From JBOHBN01 sp050698355 (GTDB lineage Bacteria; Actinomycetota; Actinomycetes; Streptosporangiales; WHST01): a stretch of DNA of 29,800 nt. The DNA is taken from positions 1 to 29,800 of the forward strand of contig JBOHBN010000327.1 in the NCBI GenBank assembly GCA_050698355.1, written 5' to 3'. Positions 15,548 to 21,905 of the stretch are shown in pieces (the first letter of the stretch is position 1; each line of letters starts with the position of its first letter). The position numbers and the translations under genes are program-made. The notes under the pieces were generated by a model. That model was given only the letters and a program-made list of their open reading frames with translations, was not told the DNA's origin and searched no databases.

Positions 15548-16357
15548 CTAGGAGGCGGCCTCGGCGCTCACCCGCGGCGCCGCCCCGTAGCGCGCGAAGT
15601 CGCCGCTGATCGCTCCAGCGGTCGGCAGCAGGAGGGGCAGGTACTCCTCGGTGAGCCGCCCGACCGAGGTCTCCGCCGCGTGCACGGTGACGTTGAGCGC
15701 AGCGATGACCCGTCCGGACCCGTCCCGCAACGGCGCGGCGACCGACCGGATCCCGGGAGCGAGCTGCTCGTCGGTCAGCACCCAGCCACGTGCGCGTACC
15801 TCACGCAAGACGGCGTCCCGCTCCGCCGCGTCCGGCTGCCAGCACGGGGTGATGCCCGACCGGCTCGGTGTGGCGAGCACGCGGTCGACCTCGTCCGAGG
15901 CCATGTCCGCGAGCAATACCTTGCCGAGCGACGTCTGGAGCGCCGGGAACCGCGTGCCGATATTTACCGCCAGGGTGATGAGCTTCGGTACGGCGACGCG
16001 GGCGACGTACACGATGTCAGACCCGTCGAGCTGCGCGATGGACGACGACTCATGCGTTTGGGCGACAAGGCGCTCCATGTGCGGGCGCGCCACGTCCCAC
16101 AACCCCATCGACTGCACGTACGACATCCCGAGGTCCAGTACCCGAGGGGTGAGCGCAAAGCCGCGTTCGTCGGCGCGGACGTACCCGAGTTCGGCCAGGG
16201 TGAGCAGGATCCGACGCGCGGTCGGGCGGGCCAGCCCGGCCGCTGTGGCGACCTCGGTCATGCTCATCACCTGCCTGCGCGGCTGGAAGGCCGTGATCAC
16301 GTCCAACCCGCGAGCGAGTGCCTCGATGAAATCCGGACCGCTCTCCCGCTGCGCCAT
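15548..16357 (-). CDS. IclR family transcriptional regulator
   Basis: This 269-residue protein has an N-terminal winged helix-turn-helix (about residues 10-70, with MSMTEVATAAGLARPTARRILLTLAELGYV) and a C-terminal effector domain. The C-terminal region RGWVLTDEQLAPGIRSVAAPLRDGSGRVIAALNVT is diagnostic. Such regulators control aromatic and acid catabolism in response to a pathway intermediate. GAGGGGAG lies five bases before the ATG. The gene sits between the CoA-transferase operon, downstream on the same strand, and a divergent amidohydrolase gene. Matching palindromes are found at both, so it likely controls both units. It most resembles PcaR/PobR-type members in general layout; the effector is unknown. 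Confidence 0.93.
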   Translation of the reverse strand: MAQRESGPDFIEALARGLDVITAFQPRRQVMSMTEVATAAGLARPTARRILLTLAELGYVRADERGFALTPRVLDLGMSYVQSMGLWDVARPHMERLVAQTHESSSIAQLDGSDIVYVARVAVPKLITLAVNIGTRFPALQTSLGKVLLADMASDEVDRVLATPSRSGITPCWQPDAAERDAVLREVRARGWVLTDEQLAPGIRSVAAPLRDGSGRVIAALNVTVHAAETSVGRLTEEYLPLLLPTAGAISGDFARYGAAPRVSAEAAS

Positions 16358-16392
16358 CTGCGCTCCCCTCTGCGCCAGCCGTACCGCACTGC

Positions 16393-16421
16393 TTGACAGC
16401 AGTCTGGCACCGCTGCATCCT
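16393..16421 (+). promoter_or_regulatory. predicted promoter of the divergent amidohydrolase gene
   Basis: TTGACA (16393-16398) is followed after 17 bases by CATCCT (16416-16421). The start would fall near 16428, upstream of the palindrome at 16447-16462 and the GTGGAGG ribosome site at 16464-16470. Confidence 0.5.
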
Positions 16422-16445
16422 TTGGGCTAGTTGCTCTGGCCGCAA
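16417..16445 (-). promoter_or_regulatory. possible promoter of the IclR gene
   Basis: On the minus strand TTGCGG (16440-16445) is followed after 17 bases by AAGGAT (16417-16422). Its -10 box overlaps the -10 box of the opposite promoter, so the two divergent promoters would compete. The match is modest. Confidence 0.3.
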
Positions 16446-16446
16446 T

Positions 16447-16462
16447 ACGGACAGTCGTCCGA
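16447..16462. promoter_or_regulatory. IclR-type operator, palindrome ACGGAC-N4-GTCCGA
   Basis: The sequence reads ACGGAC AGTC GTCCGA, matching the operator at 15482-15497 in both arms (11 of 12 arm positions) and in spacing. It lies about 20 bases after the predicted start of the amidohydrolase transcript and two bases before the ribosome site, a suitable place for a repressor. Confidence 0.6.
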
Positions 16463-16475
16463 TGTGGAGGACCGC

Positions 16476-17930
16476 GTGAGCGCACCCAGCGACCCGATCG
16501 AGGCAGGCCGTCCAGTCGTGTTCCGCCGCGGGACCGTCCTGACCCTGGATGATCGAGGGACCGTCCTCCACGACGCGGACGTCCTCGTCGCCGGGGAGCG
16601 GATCGAGGCCGTCGGGCAATCGCTTGAGGTGCCCGAGGGAACCGTCGAGATCGATGCCTCCGGCGGCATCGTGATGCCGGGCATGATCGACACTCACCGG
16701 CACATGTGGCAGACCGCGATGCGCGGCTACGGCGCGGACTGGACGCTCACCCAGTACTTCGTTTGGTACTACCTGGAGCACGGCAAGACCTTCCGCCCGG
16801 AGGACGTCTACGCCGGCAACCTGCTGTCCGCTATCGAGTCACTCGACGCGGGCGTCACCACGACGGTCGACTGGTCCCACGGTCTGCAGACCGTGCAGCA
16901 CGCCGACGCCGCCGTCGACGCGCTCGAAGCGGTGCCTGGCCGGTTCGTGCTGGCATACGGCAATATCCAGGCCGGTCCGTGGGAATGGTCGACCACGCCC
17001 GAGTTCCGCGACTTCGTCAACCGCCGCATCTCGAGCGGCGACGACATGCTCGGTTTCCAGCTCGCCTTCGACGTCACCGGCGACCCGGAGTTTCCAGAGC
17101 GGGCAGCGTTCGAGGTCGCTCGTGAGCTTGGCGTACCGGTGACCACACACGCCGGGGTATGGGGCGCCACCAATGACGACGGCATTCGCCTCATGTACGA
17201 CAACGGTTTTGCAACGCCGCAGACCATCTATGTACACGCGGCCGCGCTGAGCACGGACTCGTACCAGCGGATCGCGGCCAGCGGCGGCTCGGTGTCAGCT
17301 TCCACCGAGAGCGAGCAGAGCGCGGGCCAGGGCTACCCGCCCACCTGGGTCCTGCGCGCGCACGACATCCCGGTCTCGCTGTCGATGGACACCAGCGTGT
17401 GGTGGAGCGGCGACCTGTTCTCCGCGATGCGCACCACCTTGGGAGCCGACCGGTGCCGCGAGCACCTCGAGGCGCACGCCCACGGCGATACGGTCACCAA
17501 CTGTCGTCTACGTGCCGATGAGGTTGTCCGTTGGGCCACCCGCGGGGGCGCCAAGGCACTCGGCCTCGACAGCGTCCTGGGGAGCCTCGAGCCCGGGAAG
17601 AGAGCGGACGTCGTGCTGATCAAGAACGACGACTCACCGGTCATGTTCCCCGTGCTGCACCCGTACGGGCACGTCGCCTTCCAGGCCCAGCGTGGCGACG
17701 TGCACACCGTCGTCGTCAACGGCCGAGTGGTCAAGCACGAGCATCGGCTCCTCGATATCGACCTGGCGAAAGCCCGCCAAGCGGTGAACTCCACCGTGGA
17801 TTACCTGCACGCCCAGCTGGGACCCGAGGCGTGGGATGCGGGAATGAACCCGGAGGTCCCCGAAACAAGGGTCCTCGACAACCCCTATACGTACACCGAC
17901 TACCGCAGCGCTTCGACGCACGGAGTCTGA
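16476..17930 (+). CDS. amidohydrolase, TrzA/AtzB-like (aminohydrolase/chlorohydrolase subtype)
   Basis: This 484-residue protein has the complete metal site of the cytosine deaminase-like amidohydrolases: His74 and His76 in DTHRHMWQ, His225 in TTHAGVWG, His254 in YVHAAALS and Asp305 in SMDTSVWW. The C-terminal block LGSLEPGKRADVVLIKNDD closes the composite beta domain. Relatives deaminate or dechlorinate N-heterocycles such as s-triazines, guanine or methylthioadenosine. The GTG at 16476 lies five bases after GTGGAGG; the open frame from 16431 has no family-like sequence before it. It is divergent from the IclR gene and carries the same operator. Its likely role is hydrolysis of an N-containing substrate that feeds the LigAB pathway, which is inference. 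Confidence 0.9.
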   Translation: MSAPSDPIEAGRPVVFRRGTVLTLDDRGTVLHDADVLVAGERIEAVGQSLEVPEGTVEIDASGGIVMPGMIDTHRHMWQTAMRGYGADWTLTQYFVWYYLEHGKTFRPEDVYAGNLLSAIESLDAGVTTTVDWSHGLQTVQHADAAVDALEAVPGRFVLAYGNIQAGPWEWSTTPEFRDFVNRRISSGDDMLGFQLAFDVTGDPEFPERAAFEVARELGVPVTTHAGVWGATNDDGIRLMYDNGFATPQTIYVHAAALSTDSYQRIAASGGSVSASTESEQSAGQGYPPTWVLRAHDIPVSLSMDTSVWWSGDLFSAMRTTLGADRCREHLEAHAHGDTVTNCRLRADEVVRWATRGGAKALGLDSVLGSLEPGKRADVVLIKNDDSPVMFPVLHPYGHVAFQAQRGDVHTVVVNGRVVKHEHRLLDIDLAKARQAVNSTVDYLHAQLGPEAWDAGMNPEVPETRVLDNPYTYTDYRSASTHGV

Positions 17931-17954
17931 CCCGCCGTGCTCACCGGCTAGTCT
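17926..17954 (+). promoter_or_regulatory. predicted promoter for a leaderless thiolase transcript
   Basis: TCTGAC (17926-17931), 17 bases, then TAGTCT (17949-17954). Six bases later comes the ATG at 17961, the spacing expected if transcription begins at the start codon itself. No ribosome site is seen. The -35 box overlaps the end of the amidohydrolase gene. Confidence 0.45.
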
Positions 17955-17960
17955 GCGGGC

Positions 17961-19148
17961 ATGGCATCGGTCATCGTCGGCGGAGCGCGCACACCGATCG
18001 CGAAGATGCTCGGCGCGCTCGCTCCGTACTCCGCGGTCGATCTCGGCGCGATCGCCATCGGCGCGGCGCTGGAGCGCGCGCAGCTCGGTCCCGAGCGGGT
18101 CGATCAGGTGGTCCTTGGCCACGTGCTGCAGGCCGGCTGCGGGCAGATCCCCGCCCGCCAGGCCGCGGCGAAGGCGGGCGTACCGCTGACCGTCCCGGCG
18201 CTTGCGGTGAACAAGGTGTGCCTGGCGGGACTCAACGCGGTCGCCATGGCCGACATGATGATCGGCGCCGGGATGGCCGACGTCGTGGTCGCCGGTGGCA
18301 TGGAGTCGATGACCCACGCCCCGCACCTGCTACCCCGCTCGAGGAGCGGCATCCGTTATGGCAACGCCACGATGATCGACCATGTCGACCACGACGCGTT
18401 GTGGGACGCATTCACCGACCAGTCGATGGGGGCGCTGACCGATTCGTGCGACGCCGGGAGTGCTGCGGTCAGCCGAGCCGACGCGGATGCGTTCTCCGCG
18501 CGCTCGCACCGACTTGCCGCGTCGTCGGCCGGCATCCTAGCCGAGGAGATCGCACCGGTACGGGTTCCACAGCGGCGCGGCGAGGACCGTGAGGTCAACA
18601 CCGACGAGGGCGTACGCCCCGACTCCACCGTCGAAGCGCTGGGCCGGCTCCGTCCCGCCTTCACCACAGGCGGCAACATCACGGCCGGATCGTCCAGTCA
18701 GCTGTCCGACGGCGCCGCCGCCATGGTGGTGATGAGCGAGGACGCCGCCGACCGGTACGGCTGCACCCCGCTGGCGCGCGTCGGCGCGTACGGCACGGTC
18801 GCCGGCCCGGACTCGTCCCTGCAGCTGCAACCCGCCCGCGCCATCGAGGCGGCCTGCAAACGCCAGGGCATCGAGCCGGCACGGCTGGACGTCCTCGAGA
18901 TCAACGAGGCGTTCGCCGCCGTCGGCGTCGCCAGTGCCCGCGAACTCGGGCTGACCGAGGACGACATCGAGAAGCGGGTCAACATCCACGGCGGCGCGAT
19001 CGCGCTCGGCCACCCGCCCGGGATGTCCGGCGCCAGGCTCGTGCTGCACCTGGCGATGGAGCTGCACCGGCGTGGGAGCGGCACCGCCGCGGCCGGGCTG
19101 TGCGGCGGCGGTGGTCAGGGCGACGCGCTCATCCTCACCGCTGCCTGA
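17961..19148 (+). CDS. thiolase (acetyl-CoA C-acyltransferase family)
   Basis: This 395-residue enzyme would cleave a 3-ketoacyl-CoA to acetyl-CoA or condense two acyl-CoAs. Catalytic residues are Cys87 in NKVCLAGLNA, His351 in GGAIALGHPPGMSGAR and Cys381 in GLCGGGGQGDA. NEAFA (315-319) is present. Two features differ from common thiolases: CLAG instead of CGSG or CLSG after the nucleophile, and GHPPGMSGAR where GHPxGASGAR is usual. The ATG has no ribosome site but lies six bases after a TAGTCT box. It follows the amidohydrolase by 30 bases and converges with the KTSC gene. It could handle the end products of the CoA-transferase pathway, but a general fatty-acid role is equally possible. Confidence 0.9.
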   Translation: MASVIVGGARTPIAKMLGALAPYSAVDLGAIAIGAALERAQLGPERVDQVVLGHVLQAGCGQIPARQAAAKAGVPLTVPALAVNKVCLAGLNAVAMADMMIGAGMADVVVAGGMESMTHAPHLLPRSRSGIRYGNATMIDHVDHDALWDAFTDQSMGALTDSCDAGSAAVSRADADAFSARSHRLAASSAGILAEEIAPVRVPQRRGEDREVNTDEGVRPDSTVEALGRLRPAFTTGGNITAGSSSQLSDGAAAMVVMSEDAADRYGCTPLARVGAYGTVAGPDSSLQLQPARAIEAACKRQGIEPARLDVLEINEAFAAVGVASARELGLTEDDIEKRVNIHGGAIALGHPPGMSGARLVLHLAMELHRRGSGTAAAGLCGGGGQGDALILTAA

Positions 19149-19152
19149 AAGC

Positions 19153-19365
19153 TCACCCGCCGGACAAGCGAACACACGGGTAGCGGTCCCGGATGTGCGT
19201 GTTGAAGAACGAGCCGTGCGACGGCGCCGCCATCAGCTCCTCGTACACGTGCCGCGGCACGATGAAGTACTGGTAGACGTTACCGCCCCGAACTTCCACC
19301 TCCAGCGTGCCGGACTCGTACCCAACACTCGCCAGGACGCTGGAACGTACGCGTTTGCGCTGCAT
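19153..19365 (-). CDS. KTSC domain protein
   Basis: This 70-residue protein consists almost wholly of a KTSC domain, with SSVLASVGYESGTLEVEVRGGNVYQYFIVPRHVYEEL followed by HGSFFNTHIRDRYPCVRL. The domain is related to the C-terminal region of lysyl-tRNA synthetases and occurs in small stand-alone proteins whose function is not established. The ATG at 19365 has no clear ribosome site; a TAGGGT box lies about nine bases upstream. Its stop is four bases from the thiolase stop, so the two genes converge closely. Confidence 0.85.
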   Translation of the reverse strand: MQRKRVRSSVLASVGYESGTLEVEVRGGNVYQYFIVPRHVYEELMAAPSHGSFFNTHIRDRYPCVRLSGG

Positions 19366-19482
19366 GCCGTTACCACCCTAGGCCTTGCCGGCCCGGATCC
19401 CGACGATCCCTTCGAGCCTGCCGAGTTCGACCGCGACGGGGTGACCAACGCGCTCAGGGCGTACGCGACTTCGTAGGGCCGC

Positions 19483-19547
19483 GCGGACTCCGGTCGGTTT
19501 GCGCGCGGGTTCCGGCGAGCGCGGTCGGCTACCGCGCGGCAACTGAC
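19483..19547 (+). repeat. 65-bp palindromic repeat, copy 1
   Basis: This segment matches the reverse complement of 21711-21775 at 57 of 65 positions without gaps. Within the copy, the end GGTCGGTTTGCGCGCG pairs with the other end, CGCGCGGCAACTGACC, at 13 of 16 positions, so each copy can fold into one long hairpin. It lies in noncoding DNA between the KTSC and MFS genes. It resembles REP-type or small mobile palindromes. Confidence 0.75.
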
Positions 19548-19585
19548 CGGGGTCCAGTTGCCTGTCGAGCTACTTTCGACCGCAT

Positions 19586-19594
19586 TGGTATAAC
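19586..19594 (+). promoter_or_regulatory. extended -10 promoter box before the MFS gene
   Basis: TGG-TATAAC is a good extended -10 element in very GC-rich DNA. No convincing -35 box lies 16-18 bases upstream. A start near 19601 would place the first ATG (19606) only a few bases from the 5' end. Confidence 0.4.
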
Positions 19595-19605
19595 CTCGGG
19601 CGGAG

Positions 19606-19689
19606 ATGCTCGTACCCTCGCTGTACCGTGCCCCGCGTGCTCCAGCCGACGGGCAGTTCGCGGTAGTCGGTGATCGAGCACCGCGATGA
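19606..19689 (+). CDS. possible 27-residue leader peptide coupled to the MFS gene
   Basis: An ATG at 19606 opens a 27-codon frame (MLVPSLYRAPRAPADG at its start) that ends in a TGA overlapping the ATG of the transporter as ATGA. The transporter start itself lacks a ribosome site, so reinitiation after the leader would explain its translation. The TATAAC box at 19589-19594 would yield a transcript beginning about five bases before this ATG. No homologue is recognised, and a chance frame is possible. Confidence 0.35.
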   Translation: MLVPSLYRAPRAPADGQFAVVGDRAPR

Positions 19690-20864
19690 GGGACGTTCAC
19701 GGCGCCTCGCACGGGGAAGCTACGCAGGTGCGTACGCGCACTCCCCCCGGCCGGTTGCTGGCGCTGAGCTGGGCGCACCTGCTCAATGACGGCGCGGCGA
19801 ACTACCTGCCCGGAGTGCTGCCGGCCGTGCTCGTCTCTTTGGACGCCCCGGTACAGATGGCCGGTGTGCTGGTCGCCTCGCTCATCATCGGGCAGGCACT
19901 GCAGCCTGTCGTCGGCTGGATCGCCGACCGGGTCGGCGGGCGAGGTCTGACCGTGTTCGGGTTGTTGCTCAGCTCGACCAGTGGCGGGCTACTCGGGATC
20001 GCGCACGCGACCTGGCTCGTCATCGTGCTGTTGCTGGTCATCGGCATCGGCGGAGCGATGTTCCACCCGCAGGCTCTGGCCGGCGTACGCAGCATGTTGC
20101 ACGGCAGGGCCGGGTTCCTCACGTCGGTCTTCCTCGTCGGCGGTGAGCTCGGACGCGGCCTGTGGCCGACCGCCGCGAGCCTCATCGTGGCGAACGGCGG
20201 GCTGCAGAGCCTCTGGATAACCGCGATTCCCGGCCTGCTCACCGTACCCATCCTCTGGCGGGCGGCACCCAGGTTGCCGGCGACACACCGCAAGGGGAAC
20301 CCGATCCGCTGGAGGCACCACGCTCGGCCCATGGCGCTGCTGATCAGCTACCGGAGCATCCGCGCCTTCACCACGTACGCGCTCGTGACGTTCATCCCGA
20401 TCATCTGGCACGCGCGCGGCGGCACGCTGGTCACCGGCGCCTCCCTGATCACCACCATCATCGTCGTCGGCGTGATCGGCAACCTCGCCGGCGGGCACAT
20501 GGCCGACCGGCTGGGTCGCCGACCGGTCCTGGTCATCTCCGCCGTCGCGACCGCCGGCCTCATCTTTCCCGTCGTCTACCTCAATGGCATCTGGGTGTGG
20601 GTCGCCGCGGCGCTGCTGGGTATTGCCATGTTCCTCACCGCGTCGACCACCGTGCTGATCGGCCAGGACATCTTCCCGGAGAACAGGTCGATGGGCTCGG
20701 GCATCGCGCTCGGCCTGGCGAACGCCATCGGATCGCTGCTCGTCCTCGTCATCGGTCTCGGGGTGAACGACCAGAACGCCAACAACATCTTCTGGGCCGT
20801 CGCCGCGCTCTGCGTACTCTCCGCCCTCGCCACGTTCGCGTTCCCGAAGCGGCTGATGCACTGA
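19686..20864 (+). CDS. MFS transporter, fosmidomycin-resistance (Fsr)-like
   Basis: This 392-residue inner-membrane protein has about twelve hydrophobic segments and the MFS loop WIADRVGGRG between segments 2 and 3, repeated as MADRLGRRP in the second half. The N-terminal segment ALSWAHLLNDGAANYLPGVLPAVLV and the block GGAMFHPQALAGVRSM fit the Fsr family of drug efflux pumps. The ATG at 19686 overlaps the end of a 27-codon frame; a GTG at 19728 would remove 14 polar residues and is a possible alternative. The substrate is unknown. The gene and the following metallo-hydrolase lie between two copies of a palindromic repeat. Confidence 0.87.
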   Translation: MRDVHGASHGEATQVRTRTPPGRLLALSWAHLLNDGAANYLPGVLPAVLVSLDAPVQMAGVLVASLIIGQALQPVVGWIADRVGGRGLTVFGLLLSSTSGGLLGIAHATWLVIVLLLVIGIGGAMFHPQALAGVRSMLHGRAGFLTSVFLVGGELGRGLWPTAASLIVANGGLQSLWITAIPGLLTVPILWRAAPRLPATHRKGNPIRWRHHARPMALLISYRSIRAFTTYALVTFIPIIWHARGGTLVTGASLITTIIVVGVIGNLAGGHMADRLGRRPVLVISAVATAGLIFPVVYLNGIWVWVAAALLGIAMFLTASTTVLIGQDIFPENRSMGSGIALGLANAIGSLLVLVIGLGVNDQNANNIFWAVAALCVLSALATFAFPKRLMH

Positions 20865-20912
20865 CGCGCGAGCCATCGCGACCATCCAGCTGAGGGCTGG
20901 GATGCTCTGTGC

Positions 20913-21689
20913 GTGGCAACGCAGATTGTGGTGCTGGGCAGTTGTGGCGCCTGGCCGGAGGCCGGACGGGCCTGCAGCGGCTTCCTCCTCCAACACGATG
21001 CCTTCCGGATCGTGATCGATCTCGGCTACGGGACGCTACCGCGGCTGCTGACGTTGCTGGGCTCGTCAACCGCGGCCGGTCTCGACGCGGTGGTCGTGAC
21101 GCACCGGCATCCGGACCACATGGTCGACCTGCACGGGCTCTTTCGGGCTCGATGGTTCGGGCACCGCGACGAGGCAGCCATTCCGTTGTATGCCGACGAG
21201 AGTGTTCTCGCCCGCGTTGCGGCGTTGGAAGAGGATGACGTCGCGGCGGTCCGGCACGTTTTCGACTGGCACCCACTGCCCGCTGACGAGTATGACATCG
21301 GTCCGTTCTGGTTGGAAAGCACTGCCCTGCCGCATTTCGTCCCCAATGCTGGGATCCGGCTGTCCACACTGGATGTGACCATCGCCTATACCGGTGATAC
21401 CGGGCCCGATCCCGCACTGGCCCATCTCGCCCGCGATGCGGACTTGTTCATCGCCGAGGCCAGCGACCGCAATCAACGCCCCGAAACCCCAGCTGCGGAA
21501 CCAGGGCCTCGTATGCACCTCACCGCCCGCGATGCCGCTATCGCGGCAACCGAGGCTGGGGCCCGTCGGCTGATGCTTACCCACTTCTGGCCCGGCAATG
21601 ACAGGGCACGCACCCGCGACCTGGCGGCCGATCACTTCGCAGGTGAAATCATCCTGGCCGAGGAAGGTCTCGAAGTGCGCCTCGCATGA
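20913..21689 (+). CDS. RNase Z-like MBL-fold metallo-hydrolase
   Basis: This 258-residue protein has the metallo-beta-lactamase metal site: THRHPDH (His64, His66, Asp68, His69), His141, Asp162 in AYTGDTG and His224 in MLTHFWPG. The start MATQIVVLGSCGAWPEAGRACSGFLL is typical of the RNase Z / ElaC-like single-domain group, which includes phosphodiesterases and other hydrolases. It lacks the long exosite insert of true RNase Z. The GTG at 20913 has only weak GAGGG upstream. Sampled lines of this gene run about 60-68 % GC, against about 70-78 % in the deaminase gene that follows. The substrate is unknown. Confidence 0.85.
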   Translation: MATQIVVLGSCGAWPEAGRACSGFLLQHDAFRIVIDLGYGTLPRLLTLLGSSTAAGLDAVVVTHRHPDHMVDLHGLFRARWFGHRDEAAIPLYADESVLARVAALEEDDVAAVRHVFDWHPLPADEYDIGPFWLESTALPHFVPNAGIRLSTLDVTIAYTGDTGPDPALAHLARDADLFIAEASDRNQRPETPAAEPGPRMHLTARDAAIAATEAGARRLMLTHFWPGNDRARTRDLAADHFAGEIILAEEGLEVRLA

Positions 21690-21710
21690 GCCCCCGCGAC
21701 TTGAACCGTG

Positions 21711-21775
21711 GTCGGTTACCGCGCGGTAGCTGACCGGGCTCGCGGGAAGGCGCGCGCAAACCGACCGGACTCCGC
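21711..21775 (-). repeat. 65-bp palindromic repeat, copy 2
   Basis: This is the second copy of the repeat at 19483-19547, in inverted orientation, lying just after the metallo-hydrolase stop. Its two ends, GGTCGGTTACCGCGCG and CGCGCGCAAACCGACC, pair at 14 of 16 positions, so it can form a long hairpin with CG-rich arms. Besides being a repeat, it may serve as a terminator for the MFS-hydrolase unit. Confidence 0.75.
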
Positions 21776-21808
21776 ATTGCGTCCGGCTGCCTACCACGGC
21801 GAACCTGT

Positions 21809-21838
21809 ACTTCACACGTGCTGCAACCCGTGTGAAGT
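21809..21838. promoter_or_regulatory. palindrome upstream of the deaminase gene, first of two
   Basis: ACTTCACACG (21809-21818) and CGTGTGAAGT (21829-21838) are perfect 10-base arms with a 10-base centre. It lies about 70 bases before the deaminase start and may be an operator or an RNA hairpin. Confidence 0.5.
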
Positions 21839-21840
21839 TA

Positions 21841-21868
21841 CGGTTGATCACGCTAACGTGATCGACCG
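21841..21868. promoter_or_regulatory. palindrome upstream of the deaminase gene, second of two
   Basis: CGGTTGATCACG (21841-21852) and CGTGATCGACCG (21857-21868) pair at 11 of 12 positions around CTAA. A weak -10 box, TAACGT (21854-21859), lies in its centre, with TGTGAA (21831-21836) as a poor -35 box. It is a good operator candidate for the deaminase promoter. Confidence 0.5.
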
Positions 21869-21905
21869 GAGAACCCGGCAACTTCTCGCGAGCTGAGGAG
21901 GGAAA

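Larger units (their letters stand above)
19366..19685. other. 320-base intergenic region before the MFS gene
   Basis: No further full-size gene is seen here. It holds one copy of the 65-bp palindromic repeat (19483-19547), an extended -10 box at 19586-19594 and a possible 27-codon leader ORF that overlaps the transporter start. Open frames through 19366-19476 on the plus strand look like GC-driven shadows. Confidence 0.6.

Noticed and set aside
14312..16396. 694-codon plus-strand open frame
   Set aside because: It is antisense to the CoA-transferase and IclR genes, has no family-like sequence, and is the kind of shadow frame expected in GC-rich DNA.
19072..19476. 134-codon plus-strand open frame across the thiolase end
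   Set aside because: Out of frame with the thiolase and antisense to the KTSC gene, whose domain is clear.
20886..20900. Small hairpin CCAGC-TGAGG-GCTGG between the MFS and metallo-hydrolase genes
   Set aside because: Five base pairs only and no T-run; too weak to call a terminator or attenuator.
21765..21786. CCGGAC-N10-GTCCGG repeat, considered as a third IclR operator
   Set aside because: The spacing is 10 and not 4, and its left part lies within the palindromic repeat, so the similarity is probably incidental.
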